Positions 29,918 to 39,090 of a stretch of DNA of 64,000 nt are shown here, in pieces. The translations under genes and the position numbers were made by a program. The stretch covers positions 1,612,001 through 1,676,000 of the forward strand of contig NZ_JACHIU010000001.1 of NCBI RefSeq assembly GCF_014207705.1, written 5' to 3'. Each line of letters opens with the position of its first letter. The stretch's first letter is position 1. The notes beneath the pieces are model-generated. The model saw only the letters and a list, made by a program, of their open reading frames with translations. It was not told the DNA's origin and made no database searches. This stretch comes from Sphaerisporangium rubeum. Lineage in GTDB: Bacteria; Actinomycetota; Actinomycetes; Streptosporangiales; Streptosporangiaceae.

Positions 29918-29965
29918 CACGGTGCTTTCCATGGTCATTTCCGTGGCGCTTTCCACGGTGCCCTG
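29918..29965. repeat. four tandem 12-base repeats upstream of a lipoprotein gene
   Basis: Four consecutive 12-base units, CACGGTGCTTTC, CATGGTCATTTC, CGTGGCGCTTTC and CACGGTGCCCTG, share the pattern CAYGGYGCTTTC. The array ends four bases before the first possible start of the lipoprotein gene. It contains a short reading frame (29931-29966) whose stop is in frame with, and upstream of, that gene. Confidence 0.6.
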
Positions 29966-29981
29966 AGAGGTGGCTCCCGGC

Positions 29982-30953
29982 GTGCGACGTCGACCTGAGG
30001 GAGTGCTGCTCCGGCTGACGGCACTCGGAGCGGGCCTCGTCCTGCTGGCCGCCTGCGGAGCGCGCGGCGACACGCCACCCTCCCCCGACGTGGACTCCGC
30101 CGAGCCCCCCACCGCCGCCGGACGTACCGTAGGCCCCGAGGACGCCGCGACCGCCTTCGGCACCCTCAAGGAGCTCGACGACGCCTGGAAGGCCCGCGAC
30201 TGCGCGAAGGTGCTGTTCCTCACCACCGCCGCGGAGAACGAACTGGGCGGCCGTGGCTGCGACGCCACCCGGAGCGGCCGCCCGGTTCCCTCCCGCCCCA
30301 CCTACCGCGACGCCGAGTTCTACGTCCCCGACCGTCCCGAGGAAACCCCCTGGTTCGTCGCCTTGGCCCGTGACCCCGACCCCGCCTACACCGTCTTCGT
30401 GCAGGAGGACGGCCACTGGCGCGTGGCGTACGGCCCGTTGAAGCTCACGACCGACCCCCCCGAGCTCGACGCCGACGTCACCACCCGGGTCGTCCCCACC
30501 GACGACCCCGACGACGGCGTCCGAGCCCGCCTCGTCCCCCAGAAGCACCTCACCTATCTCTCCGACCGCTACGGCCTGACCGGCATCACCTTCCCCTCCA
30601 CCGACCCCGTCCGCCTCCTCCTGAAAGAACTGATCAAGAAACCCGCCACCGTCCGCCCCGACCGCCTCAGCTACGAGATCCAGCTCATCCCCGACGACAC
30701 CAGGGCCCTGGCCCTCGCCGGCGGCGGAGCCCTCGTCTTCCACAGCTTCAAGATCTTCTACACCCAGAAATCCACCACCAAAAACCTCAAACACCCCATG
30801 TACTCCTCCACCACCACCAAGGCCTTCACCGCCACCACCACCCCCAAATCCCTCCACACCACCGAAGTGGTCCAACTAGCCACCAAGGTCACCCCCACCG
30901 GCAAACTCACCACCATCGCCCTCTCCCGGACCCTGGCCGACATCACTCTCTGA
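29982..30953 (+). CDS. putative lipoprotein of unknown function
   Basis: Encodes about 323 residues. The signal sequence LTALGAGLVLLAACG ends in a clear lipobox (LAAC), so the protein is anchored outside the membrane. A Pro/Asp/Ser linker precedes a region with WKARDCAKVLFLTT and GGRGCDATR, two Cys that might pair. The C-terminal 70 residues are unusually rich in Thr, Ser and Lys and are encoded by A/C-rich DNA. GTG 29982 is chosen for the GAGAGG 11 bases upstream; GTG 29970 is possible and an in-frame stop at 29964-29966 excludes anything earlier. No family is recognised. Confidence 0.75.
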   Translation: MRRRPEGVLLRLTALGAGLVLLAACGARGDTPPSPDVDSAEPPTAAGRTVGPEDAATAFGTLKELDDAWKARDCAKVLFLTTAAENELGGRGCDATRSGRPVPSRPTYRDAEFYVPDRPEETPWFVALARDPDPAYTVFVQEDGHWRVAYGPLKLTTDPPELDADVTTRVVPTDDPDDGVRARLVPQKHLTYLSDRYGLTGITFPSTDPVRLLLKELIKKPATVRPDRLSYEIQLIPDDTRALALAGGGALVFHSFKIFYTQKSTTKNLKHPMYSSTTTKAFTATTTPKSLHTTEVVQLATKVTPTGKLTTIALSRTLADITL

Positions 30954-31007
30954 GCGGCCCCCACCACCTCCGCCGGCACTCCACGGCAATAGGTAGGGTT
31001 TGGCGGT

Positions 31008-32174
31008 GTGACCAGTGGAGAAGCGGGGCTCGGGAGGACGGCCGGGTGGCCGGTTGTCGGGATGGTGGGGGCGGGGCAGCTCGCTCGGATGACGCAGCAG
31101 GCGGCGATCGCGCTCGGGGTGGAGCTGCGGGTGCTGGCCGGTGCGCCGGACGAGAGTGCGGCGCGGGTGGTCGGCGGGGTCCAGATCGGGGACTACCGGG
31201 ACCTGGCGGCGTTGCGTGAGTTCGCGCGCGGGTGCGACGTGGTGACGTTCGACCACGAGCATGTGCCGTCGGAGCACGTCGAGGCGCTGGCGGACGAGGT
31301 GGCGGTACGGCCGGGGGCCGCGGCGCTGGTGCACGCGCAGGACAAGGCCGTGATGCGGGAGCGGCTGTCGGCGATCGGCGCGCCGTGTCCGGCCTGGGCC
31401 CGGGTCGCCTCGGCGGGTGAGCTGGAGGCGTTCGCGCGGGAGCACGGACGGCCGTTCGTGCTCAAGGCGGCGCGCGGTGGGTACGACGGCCGCGGGGTCT
31501 GGGTGTTCTCCTCGGCCGATGAGGCCGCGGAGGTGCTGGCGAGCGGGACGCCGCTGATCGTGGAGGAGCTGGTGCCGTACGAGCGGGAGCTGGCCGTGGT
31601 GGTGGCGCGGTCCCCGCACGGTCAGGGGGTCAGCTACCCGGTGGTCGAGACGGTGCAGAAGGACGGCATCTGCGTCGAGGTGATCGCGCCGGCGCAGGGG
31701 CTCGACCCCGAGCACGCGGCGCAGGCGCAGCACGTCGCACTGAAGATCGCCAACGAGCTCGGGGTGACCGGGGTGCTCGCGGTGGAGATGTTCCAGCTCC
31801 CCGGCGGCCGGGTGGTGGTCAACGAGCTGGCCATGCGGCCGCACAACAGCGGCCACTGGACGATCGAAGGCGCGCGGACGTCGCAGTTCGAGCAGCACCT
31901 GCGGGCCGTGCTGGACCTGCCTCTCGGCTCGCCGTCCCCGGTGGCGCCGGTGGTGGTGATGGCGAACCTGCTCGGCGGCGAGGACCCCGACGTGTACCGG
32001 CGGTACGAGCACGTGATGGCGCACGACCCCGGCATCAAGATCCACTTTTACGGCAAGGAAGTGCGGCCGGGTCGCAAGATCGGCCACGTCACGGCGCTCG
32101 GCACCGACGTGGACGACGTGCGCGCGCGTGCGAGGCACGCCGCGGTGCACCTGATGACGGGAGAGTACGTCTGA
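31008..32174 (+). CDS. purK: N5-carboxyaminoimidazole ribonucleotide synthase
   Basis: Encodes 388 residues of the ATP-grasp superfamily. It carboxylates AIR with bicarbonate and ATP in purine synthesis. Recognisable are [43 protein letters not shown] and [17 protein letters not shown]. Start is GTG 31008. The stop overlaps the purE start by one base (TGATG), so the two pathway steps are co-translated. Confidence 0.95.
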   Translation: MTSGEAGLGRTAGWPVVGMVGAGQLARMTQQAAIALGVELRVLAGAPDESAARVVGGVQIGDYRDLAALREFARGCDVVTFDHEHVPSEHVEALADEVAVRPGAAALVHAQDKAVMRERLSAIGAPCPAWARVASAGELEAFAREHGRPFVLKAARGGYDGRGVWVFSSADEAAEVLASGTPLIVEELVPYERELAVVVARSPHGQGVSYPVVETVQKDGICVEVIAPAQGLDPEHAAQAQHVALKIANELGVTGVLAVEMFQLPGGRVVVNELAMRPHNSGHWTIEGARTSQFEQHLRAVLDLPLGSPSPVAPVVVMANLLGGEDPDVYRRYEHVMAHDPGIKIHFYGKEVRPGRKIGHVTALGTDVDDVRARARHAAVHLMTGEYV

Positions 32175-32707
32175 TGGCCGGCCCTCTTGTCGGCCCCCTT
32201 GTCGGCATCGTGATGGGAAGCGACTCCGACTGGCCGGTGATGCGGCTCGCCGCCGAGGCGGTGACCGAGTTCGGGGTGCCGTTCGAGGCCGACGTGGTCT
32301 CGGCGCACCGCATGCCGCAGGAGATGATCGCGTACGGCGAGCGTGCCGCCGGCCGCGGCCTGCGGGTGATCATCGCCGGGGCCGGCGGTGCGGCGCACCT
32401 CCCCGGCATGCTCGCCTCGGTGACCCCCCTGCCGGTGATCGGCGTGCCGGTGCCGCTCAAGTACCTGGACGGCATGGACTCGCTGATGTCGATCGTCCAG
32501 ATGCCGGCCGGCGTCCCGGTCGCCACCGTGTCCATCGGCGGCGCGCGCAACGCCGGCCTGCTCGCCGTCCGCGTGCTCGCCGCCTCCGACGAGGCCCTGC
32601 GTGCGCGTGTGGAAGCCTTCCAGGCCGACCTGCGCGACCAGGCGCACGCCAAAGGCGAGCGCCTGCGCGCCGAGGCGGCACAGATGCGCGAGACCGGCCC
32701 CGCCTGA
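32174..32707 (+). CDS. purE: N5-carboxyaminoimidazole ribonucleotide mutase
   Basis: Encodes 177 residues. It rearranges N5-CAIR to CAIR, the step after PurK. The signature [22 protein letters not shown] and [12 protein letters not shown] are all present. The C-terminal tail is charged and helical and slightly longer than in many homologues. It lies directly after purK and before a repeat-rich intergenic region. Confidence 0.96.
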   Translation: MAGPLVGPLVGIVMGSDSDWPVMRLAAEAVTEFGVPFEADVVSAHRMPQEMIAYGERAAGRGLRVIIAGAGGAAHLPGMLASVTPLPVIGVPVPLKYLDGMDSLMSIVQMPAGVPVATVSIGGARNAGLLAVRVLAASDEALRARVEAFQADLRDQAHAKGERLRAEAAQMRETGPA

Positions 32708-32866
32708 CGCTCAGGGACCGGACACAGGCGCGACCCGATCCGGCCTCGCACTCAGCAGATACCGGACACAGACGCGACCCGGTCCGGCCTGACGCTCAGG
32801 GACGGCCGGGAGCCCGCACGTGTGCGCGCACCCGGCTCGGCCCTTCAGGGACGGCCGAGAGCCCGG
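32703..32866. repeat. direct-repeat cluster between purE and the UDP-glucose dehydrogenase gene
   Basis: The 30-base unit beginning ACCGGACACAG occurs at 32717-32746 and 32761-32790 with two differences. CCTGACGCTCAGGGAC is repeated exactly at 32703-32718 and 32788-32803. CAGGGACGGCCG(G/A)GAGCCCG occurs at 32797-32816 and again at 32846-32865, where it encodes the last residues and stop of the dehydrogenase. Between the last two copies lies a self-complementary stretch (GTGCGCGCAC) that may form a terminator hairpin for the convergent genes. Confidence 0.65.
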
Positions 32867-34164
32867 TAGTGCCAGCCCGCGGCGCGCCAGGTCTCGGCGT
32901 CCAGCGCGTTGCGGCCGTCCACGATGCGGCGGCTCGCGACGACCGACCCCAGGGTCTCGGCGTCCAGGTCGATGAACTCCTGCCACTCGGTGAGCAGGAG
33001 CACGACGTGAGCGCCGCGCGCCGCCTCGAGGGCGGACTCGCCGAACTTCAGCGACGGGTGTGCGCGGCGCGCGTTCTCCAGGGCCACCGGGTCGTAGACG
33101 GTGACGTCCCCACCCTGCTCCCTGATCTTGACGGCGACGTCCAGTGCGGGGGAGTCGCGGATGTCGTCGGAGTTCGGCTTGAACGCCGCGCCGAGCACCG
33201 TCACCGAACAGCCGCGGAACGAACCGCCGGTCAGCTCGCGTGCCAGGTCCACCATGCGGTTGCGCCGCCGCATGTTGATGGCGTCCACCTCACGCAGGAA
33301 CGTGAGCGCCTGGTCGGCGCCGAGCTCCCCGGCGCGCGCCATGAACGCGCGGATGTCCTTCGGCAGGCAGCCGCCGCCGAACCCGAGCCCCGGGTTGAGG
33401 AACCGTCCCCCGATGCGCTCGTCGAACGACAGGGCCAGCGACAGGTCCTTGACGTCGGCGTGCGCCGCCTCGCACACCTCGGCCATGGCGTTGATGAACG
33501 AGATCTTGGTGGCGAGGAACGCGTTGGCCGCGACCTTGACGAGCTCCGCGGTCGGGTAGTCGGTGATGACCATCGGGGTGCCCTCGCGCAGCATCGGCTC
33601 GTACACCTCCCGCATGATCTTCTCCGCCTTGTCCGACACCACACCGAGCACGATGCGGTCGGGGTGCAGCGTGTCCTTGACGGCGAACCCCTCACGCAGG
33701 AACTCGGGGTTCCACGCGAGCTCCACCAGGGCCCCGGACGGCGCGAGCCGGGCCAGCTTGTCCGCCAGCCGCTGCGCGGTGCCGACCGGCACCGTCGACT
33801 TGCCGACCACCAGGCACTCACGCGTGAGGTGCGGCGCGAGCGACTCCACGACGGCGTCCAGGTAGGACACGTCCGCGGCGTACTCACCCTTCTTCTGGGG
33901 GGTGCCGACGCAGACGAAGTGAACGTCGCCGAACTCGGCGATCTCCTCGTAGGAGGTCGTGAAGCGCAGCCGCCCCGACTCCAGCCCGCGCCGCATGAGG
34001 TCCTGCAGCCCGGGCTCGTAGATGGGCAGCTCACCGGCACGTAGCCGTGCGATCTTCACCGGGTCCACGTCCAGGCCCAGCACCTCGAAGCCCAGCGCGG
34101 CCATGCACGCCGCGTGCGTGGCACCCAGGTAACCGGTCCCGATGACCGTCAGGCGATAGGACAC
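32845..34164 (-). CDS. UDP-glucose 6-dehydrogenase
   Basis: Encodes 439 residues. It oxidises UDP-glucose (or UDP-ManNAc-type sugars) to the uronic acid for surface polysaccharides. The NAD motif is VIGTGYLGATHAACMA, the catalytic Cys lies in LGFGGGCLPKD, and VVGKSTVPVGTA and NPEFLREG are family blocks. GTG 34164 is preceded by GGAAGGA. The last codons are part of a repeated DNA segment. No polysaccharide genes adjoin it here. Confidence 0.93.
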   Translation of the reverse strand: MSYRLTVIGTGYLGATHAACMAALGFEVLGLDVDPVKIARLRAGELPIYEPGLQDLMRRGLESGRLRFTTSYEEIAEFGDVHFVCVGTPQKKGEYAADVSYLDAVVESLAPHLTRECLVVGKSTVPVGTAQRLADKLARLAPSGALVELAWNPEFLREGFAVKDTLHPDRIVLGVVSDKAEKIMREVYEPMLREGTPMVITDYPTAELVKVAANAFLATKISFINAMAEVCEAAHADVKDLSLALSFDERIGGRFLNPGLGFGGGCLPKDIRAFMARAGELGADQALTFLREVDAINMRRRNRMVDLARELTGGSFRGCSVTVLGAAFKPNSDDIRDSPALDVAVKIREQGGDVTVYDPVALENARRAHPSLKFGESALEAARGAHVVLLLTEWQEFIDLDAETLGSVVASRRIVDGRNALDAETWRAAGWHYRALGRP

Positions 34165-34337
34165 GAGCGCGTTCCTTCCATGTTCGGCTATCGACCCAAT
34201 CTTTACCGCTGCGTTGCCGAGGCATGTTACCGGCCCCCTGCCTGGTCCAACAGACAAACTGGGACATATCACCAGGGGTTGCCCTCCATGTACCCCCATG
34301 GCGGCCAGACTATTGTTGGACGTCCTACTATTCAGCT

Positions 34338-35501
34338 ATGAGCTTCCCTCTCTACGCCCCGGCCGAAGAGCACGAGATGCTGCGCGAGACCGTGAGGGCC
34401 CTCGCCGAAGAGAAGATCGCCCCGCACGCCGCCGAGGTCGACGAGACCGGCGAGTTCCCCTGGGACGCCTGCAAGGCCCTGGTCGCCGCCGACCTCCACG
34501 CCGTGCACGTCCCTGAAGAGTACGACGGCGCAGGAGCCGACGCACTCGCCGCCGTGATCGTGATCGAAGAGGTCGCCAGAGCGTGCGCCTCCTCCTCACT
34601 GATCCCCGCCGTCAACAAACTCGGCACCGTCCCCCTCCTGCTCTCGGCCGCAGAGGACCTCAAACGCCGCTACCTCCCCCCCGTGGCCCGCGGCGAAGCC
34701 ATGTTCTCGTACGCGCTCTCGGAAGCCGAAGCCGGCTCCGACGCCGCCGCCATGCGCACCCGCGCCGTACGAGACGGCGACCACTACGTACTCAACGGCA
34801 CCAAGATGTGGATCACCAACGCCGGCGTCTCCGAGTACTACACCGTCATGGCCGTCACCGACCCGGCGGCCGGCCCTAGAGGCATCTCCGCCTTCGTCGT
34901 CGAGAAGTCCGACGAAGGCGTCTCCTTCGGCCCCAAGGAACGCAAGCTAGGCATCAAAGGCTCCCCCACCCGCCAGGTCATCCTGGAGAACGTCCACATC
35001 CCCGCCACCCGCAGGATCGGCGAAGAAGGCACCGGCTTCAAAACCGCCCTCGCCACCCTGGACCACACCAGGATCACCATCGCCGCTCAGGCCCTAGGCA
35101 TCGCTCAAGGCGCTCTCGACCACGCCATCCACTACGTGAAGGAACGCAAACAGTTCGGCAGGCCGTTGGCCGACTTCCAGGGCCTCCAATTCATGCTCGC
35201 CGACATGGCCATGAAACTGGAGGCAGCCCGCCAACTCACCTACGCCGCCGCCGCCAAGTCCGACCAAGCCATGCACGGCACCAGATCCCCCGACCTCACC
35301 TTCTTCTCCAGCGCCGCCAAATGCGCCGCCTCCGACGCCGCCATGGAGATAACCACCGACGCCGTCCAACTCCTCGGCGGCTACGGCTACACCCGCGACT
35401 ACCCCCTCGAACGCATGATGCGCGACGCCAAGATCACCCAGATCTACGAAGGCACCAACCAGATCCAGCGCATGGTCATGGCCCGCCAGCTCCTCAAGTA
35501 A
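34338..35501 (+). CDS. acyl-CoA dehydrogenase
   Basis: Encodes 387 residues, the normal length. It introduces a trans-2 double bond into acyl-CoA using FAD. Signature regions are YALSEAEAGSDAA, GTKMWITNAG, RKQFGRPLADFQ, LLGGYGYTRDYPLERMMRDAK and IYEGTNQIQ with the catalytic Glu371. No clear ribosome site precedes the ATG; a TACTAT box at 34326-34331 ends seven bases before the ATG, which suggests a leaderless transcript. A strong terminator follows at 35517. Confidence 0.95.
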   Translation: MSFPLYAPAEEHEMLRETVRALAEEKIAPHAAEVDETGEFPWDACKALVAADLHAVHVPEEYDGAGADALAAVIVIEEVARACASSSLIPAVNKLGTVPLLLSAAEDLKRRYLPPVARGEAMFSYALSEAEAGSDAAAMRTRAVRDGDHYVLNGTKMWITNAGVSEYYTVMAVTDPAAGPRGISAFVVEKSDEGVSFGPKERKLGIKGSPTRQVILENVHIPATRRIGEEGTGFKTALATLDHTRITIAAQALGIAQGALDHAIHYVKERKQFGRPLADFQGLQFMLADMAMKLEAARQLTYAAAAKSDQAMHGTRSPDLTFFSSAAKCAASDAAMEITTDAVQLLGGYGYTRDYPLERMMRDAKITQIYEGTNQIQRMVMARQLLK

Positions 35502-35516
35502 GTCCCTCGAACAAGC

Positions 35517-35555
35517 GAGAACCCGGTCCGGTTGAAGCTCCCGGACCGGGTTCTC
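35517..35555 (+). terminator. strong hairpin terminator after the acyl-CoA dehydrogenase gene
   Basis: The 15-base arms GAGAACCCGGTCCGG (35517-35531) and CCGGACCGGGTTCTC (35541-35555) are perfectly complementary around a nine-base loop. It starts 16 bases after the stop codon and isolates the operon that begins at 36145 from readthrough. Confidence 0.85.
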
Positions 35556-36144
35556 ATCATCTGTGGGCCCGGCCGCGCGCCGGTGCGTCGAGAATGTCCG
35601 GCGCACAGGCGCCGTCTGTCCGTGGCGGATGTGGGGAGGTTCCGCGTGATTCCTGATGGGTGCCTTCATCGCGACCGACGGCTCGGCGCGTTCTCCTGAC
35701 CGCGAGGCGATCCGAATCGGCGGATTCAGTGCCGCATGGTCAAGACGACCTGAAACTTTCAGATCCGCCGCGCGCTTTACCGTGTTTTCGTCCACAGGCC
35801 AGGCGGGGAATTTCGCCGGGATCTTCGAGAAACGCAGGTGGAGTACGCCGTGTGCACGTGCGGTGATTTCCTGTCGGGAACGTTCCCGCCGGGAGTCCTT
35901 CTGGGAAGAGTCCGTGGGTGTTTTCCCTTGCCGCGTGGGGCTCGGAGGTTCCGGGCCTCATCAGGCGGCGGTTGGAGAAGGGGGTGTGGTCGGTGTGGCG
36001 TGAGTCCTTCGTGACTCCTGATTACGGACGGGCCGTATGGGGATTTTGCGGCCATTTGTGATTGGAGGGGCCATTGCTATAGGCGATTTAAAAATCAATC
36101 ATCTGGTGTCAGAGTGCTCTCTGTTTCCCCGCGAAGGAACGGAA
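35556..36144 (+). other. gene-free region upstream of the adenylation-domain operon
   Basis: I find no convincing gene in these roughly 590 bases. The composition is less GC-rich than its surroundings, notably near 36075-36110 where GATTTAAAAATC (36085-36096) forms a small hairpin. CTATAG (36078-36083) is a possible -10 element. GAAGGA at 36133-36138 is the ribosome site of the following gene. The length suggests a regulatory region or long 5' leader. Confidence 0.5.
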
Positions 36145-37749
36145 ATGACTGATCTGAGCCACGCACCAGACGACTGTGCGGCGACATACCCGCAGGTCAT
36201 CGAGCGTCCCTGGTCCACGCCGCTGCTGGACTGCCTGTCAGCTGAGGATCGCCGTCTCTTTCAGCAGTTCGGTCAGGGCTCCAGCCAGGCGGTCCCCTAT
36301 TCGCACATCCATCGCGCGTTCGAGCGATGGGTCGCGGCGACTCCGTGTGCGGTCGCCGCGGAGCACCTCGGCGAGACCATCACCTACGGTGAGCTCGACC
36401 GCCAGGCCAACCGGCTGGCGGCGCTGCTGGTCCGGCACGGCGTCCGGCCGGGGGACAACGTCGGGCTCTTCGTACGGCGCGGGATCCCCATGGTCGCCGG
36501 GTTGCTGGCCGCGCTCAAGGCAGGCGCGGCGTATGTGCCGCAGGACGTGGGCATCGCTCCCGAGGCACTGCTGCGGCAGGTCATCGACACGGCGGGGACG
36601 CGTGTGATCCTCACACTGTCGGACGTCTCGGATCGCATCCCGGCAACCGGCGGGCAGGTGTGTGTCCCGATCGACACCGTCATGGGGCGGGCCCTCGGCG
36701 GTCCTGACAGGTTCGAGGCCGAGGGGGTCGTCGATCCGGACGGCGGCTGCTATGTGCTGTTCACCTCGGGTACCACGGGGAGGCCCAACGGGGTCACGGT
36801 CACGCATCGCAACGTCTGCAACATCCTGCTCACCGAGCCTGGCGACCTCGGTATGCGGCCGGGCCTGCGGGTCGGGCAGATTCTCAACATCGGGTTCGAC
36901 ATGGCGGCCTGGGAGATCCTCGGCGCGCTCAGCCACGGCGCCACGCTGGTCATCCGCGGCAAGGACATCGCGGAGACCGTGGAGAACGTCGATGTGGTGA
37001 TCGCCACCGCCACGATCCTGGCCTCGGTCGACCCCGGACGCTGCCGGGTGAGGGTCGCGGCCGTGGCGGGGGAGCCGTGTCCTCGTGCGCTCGCCGACCG
37101 GTGGGCCGGCGTCGGCACCTTCTACAACGCGTGCGGCCCCACCGAGACCACGATCGTCAACACGATGCAGCGGCACGATCGAGCGGCGATCCGGCTCACC
37201 ATCGGCCGGCCGACACCCAACAACACGGTGTACGTGCTCGACGAGAACCGCCGTCCGTGCGCGATCGGCGAGACCGGTGAGATGTGGGCAGGGGGTGACT
37301 GCGTCTCGGCTGGATATCTGCGCGATCCCGAGCTGACCAGCGAACGCTACGCGCCGGATCCGTTCCTCGGCGGGAGGCGGATGATGTTCAGGACCCGGGA
37401 TCTCGGCCGTTGGACACCGGACGGGGAATTGGAACATCTCGGTCGGACCGACGATCAAGTCAAGATCCGCGGCTTCCGGGTCGAGCTGGACTCGGTCTCG
37501 GCCGTACTGGAGTCCATGCCGGGATGCACTCGTGCGGTGACGCTCAAACTCGACGACCGGACGCTGGTGTCGTTCGTCGCGCCGGCTCATCTGGACCAGG
37601 AGGCGGCCAGGAGAGCGGTGGCCGACGCGCTTCCCTACTACTGCGTTCCGGCCGTCGTCCACCCCATGGTGACGCTGCCGATGACCAGCCGAGGCAAGAT
37701 CGACAAGGATGCTCTGCTCAGGATGGCCGTGGCGGAGGTGGCGTCATGA
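36145..37749 (+). CDS. free-standing NRPS-type adenylation domain
   Basis: Encodes 534 residues. The adenylate-forming core motifs are complete: A3 LFTSGTTGRPNG (205-216), A4 FDMAAWEI (251-258), A5 YNACGPTET (327-335), A7/A8 RTRDLGRW...DDQVKIRGFRVE (417-447) and A10 SRGKIDKDALL with Lys518. Asp252 is at the position that binds the alpha-amino group in amino-acid-activating domains, so the substrate is probably an amino acid. No carrier, condensation or thioesterase domain is present; residues 1-50 resemble the linker that precedes A domains in synthetases. ATG 36145 has GAAGGA upstream. The stop overlaps the next gene (ATGA). Confidence 0.88.
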   Translation: MTDLSHAPDDCAATYPQVIERPWSTPLLDCLSAEDRRLFQQFGQGSSQAVPYSHIHRAFERWVAATPCAVAAEHLGETITYGELDRQANRLAALLVRHGVRPGDNVGLFVRRGIPMVAGLLAALKAGAAYVPQDVGIAPEALLRQVIDTAGTRVILTLSDVSDRIPATGGQVCVPIDTVMGRALGGPDRFEAEGVVDPDGGCYVLFTSGTTGRPNGVTVTHRNVCNILLTEPGDLGMRPGLRVGQILNIGFDMAAWEILGALSHGATLVIRGKDIAETVENVDVVIATATILASVDPGRCRVRVAAVAGEPCPRALADRWAGVGTFYNACGPTETTIVNTMQRHDRAAIRLTIGRPTPNNTVYVLDENRRPCAIGETGEMWAGGDCVSAGYLRDPELTSERYAPDPFLGGRRMMFRTRDLGRWTPDGELEHLGRTDDQVKIRGFRVELDSVSAVLESMPGCTRAVTLKLDDRTLVSFVAPAHLDQEAARRAVADALPYYCVPAVVHPMVTLPMTSRGKIDKDALLRMAVAEVAS

Positions 37750-39080
37750 CGGTCGACGCCGCGCGGCGAGCGGACGCGGAGATCGAGCTGCCAGGGCTGA
37801 TCCCGCTCCCGCGGCGCGTACTCAAACACCCGCGCCTCATGCACTACAACCGGCTCGCGGCCCTCGTGCTCGTGGCGAACCTGGTCGTGCTCGCGCACGG
37901 CCTGGGTTCGGGAGGTTGGTGGACGAGCGGCGGCGTCGATCTGCGTGCCCTGTCCTCCGCCGCGCTCGTCAACTTCGCGTTGGGCATCGTCGTCCGCCAG
38001 CAGTACGTCATCAACCTGCTGTTCAGGCTCGCCACCCTGGCACCCACCACCTGGCCGCTGCGGGTCCGGTGGACGCTGGCCAAGGTCTACCACTTCGGCG
38101 GACTGCACATCGGCGGCGTCCTGGCCGGGACGCTCTGGTTCCTCGCTCTGGTCGGCGGGCTCACCTACCACGCCGCGAGAGGGCTCGGCGGCGCCGCGGC
38201 AGGGACCGTCGCGGTCTCGTACGCGCTGGTGGCGCTGCTCGTCGGCATGGTGGTCACGGCGTCGCCGCCGCTGCGGTCCAGGTACCACGATCTGTTCGAA
38301 CGCACGCACCGCTTCGGTGGCTGGACCGCACTGGCGCTCTTCTGGATCCAGGCGGTGCTCTTCGCGCGGGACGCGGGGGAGAACCTGGCCACGGCGCCGA
38401 GCCTCTGGATCCTGGCCGTGATCACGTTGAGCATCGCACTGCCATGGCTACGGCTGCGCAGGGTGCCGGTGGTCATCGAACGGCCGTCCTCACACGTGGC
38501 GCTCGTCCACTTCGACCACGGCGTCACCCCGTTCGCGGGCTCGTCCACCACCGTCAGCCGCAACCCGCTCCTGGAGTGGCATTCCTTCGCCAACGTCCCG
38601 GCCCCCGGCCGGCCGGGGTTCAGGCTCACGATCTCCCGCGCGGGTGACTGGACGGGATCCTTCATCGACGACCTGCCGTCGCATGTGTGGGTCAAAGGCA
38701 TCACCACCGCAGGCGTGGCCAACATCGAGACCCTGTTCACGAAGGTGGTGTACGTCGCCACCGGCAGCGGGATCGGGCCCTGCCTCCCCCACCTCCTGGC
38801 GGCCGCGGTCCCCTCGCGGCTGGTGTGGTCGGCGCGCCGGCACCGGGACACCTACGGTGACAAACTCGTCGACGAGATCCTGGCCGTACAGCCCGACGCC
38901 GTCCTGTGGGACACCGCCAAGCTCGGAAAACCCGACATGGTCCGGCTGGCCTACGCCGCGTACGCCGACTTCGGCGCCGAGGCCGTCATCTGCATCTCGA
39001 ACAAGCAGCTCACCTGGCAGGTCGTGCACGGCATGGAGCGCCGCGGGATCCCCGCCTACGGCGCGATCTGGGACTCCTGA
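37746..39080 (+). CDS. six-helix membrane oxidoreductase, ferric-reductase-like
   Basis: Encodes 444 residues. About six transmembrane helices lie between 36 and 235; histidines in or near them (His33, 116, 121, 142, 181, 188) could ligate haem. The C-terminal half looks like a ferredoxin-reductase module: [10 protein letters not shown] (276-284) resembles the FAD-binding HPFT segment, [12 protein letters not shown] (293-304) follows, and [17 protein letters not shown] (334-350) resembles the NAD(P)-binding GxGxGP motif. It probably moves electrons from NAD(P)H across or into the membrane. The overall plan recalls the fungal TmpA-type flavoproteins (from memory, not checked). It is translationally coupled to the adenylation-domain gene. 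Confidence 0.75.
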   Translation: MTVDAARRADAEIELPGLIPLPRRVLKHPRLMHYNRLAALVLVANLVVLAHGLGSGGWWTSGGVDLRALSSAALVNFALGIVVRQQYVINLLFRLATLAPTTWPLRVRWTLAKVYHFGGLHIGGVLAGTLWFLALVGGLTYHAARGLGGAAAGTVAVSYALVALLVGMVVTASPPLRSRYHDLFERTHRFGGWTALALFWIQAVLFARDAGENLATAPSLWILAVITLSIALPWLRLRRVPVVIERPSSHVALVHFDHGVTPFAGSSTTVSRNPLLEWHSFANVPAPGRPGFRLTISRAGDWTGSFIDDLPSHVWVKGITTAGVANIETLFTKVVYVATGSGIGPCLPHLLAAAVPSRLVWSARRHRDTYGDKLVDEILAVQPDAVLWDTAKLGKPDMVRLAYAAYADFGAEAVICISNKQLTWQVVHGMERRGIPAYGAIWDS

Positions 39081-39090
39081 GAAGGCAACC

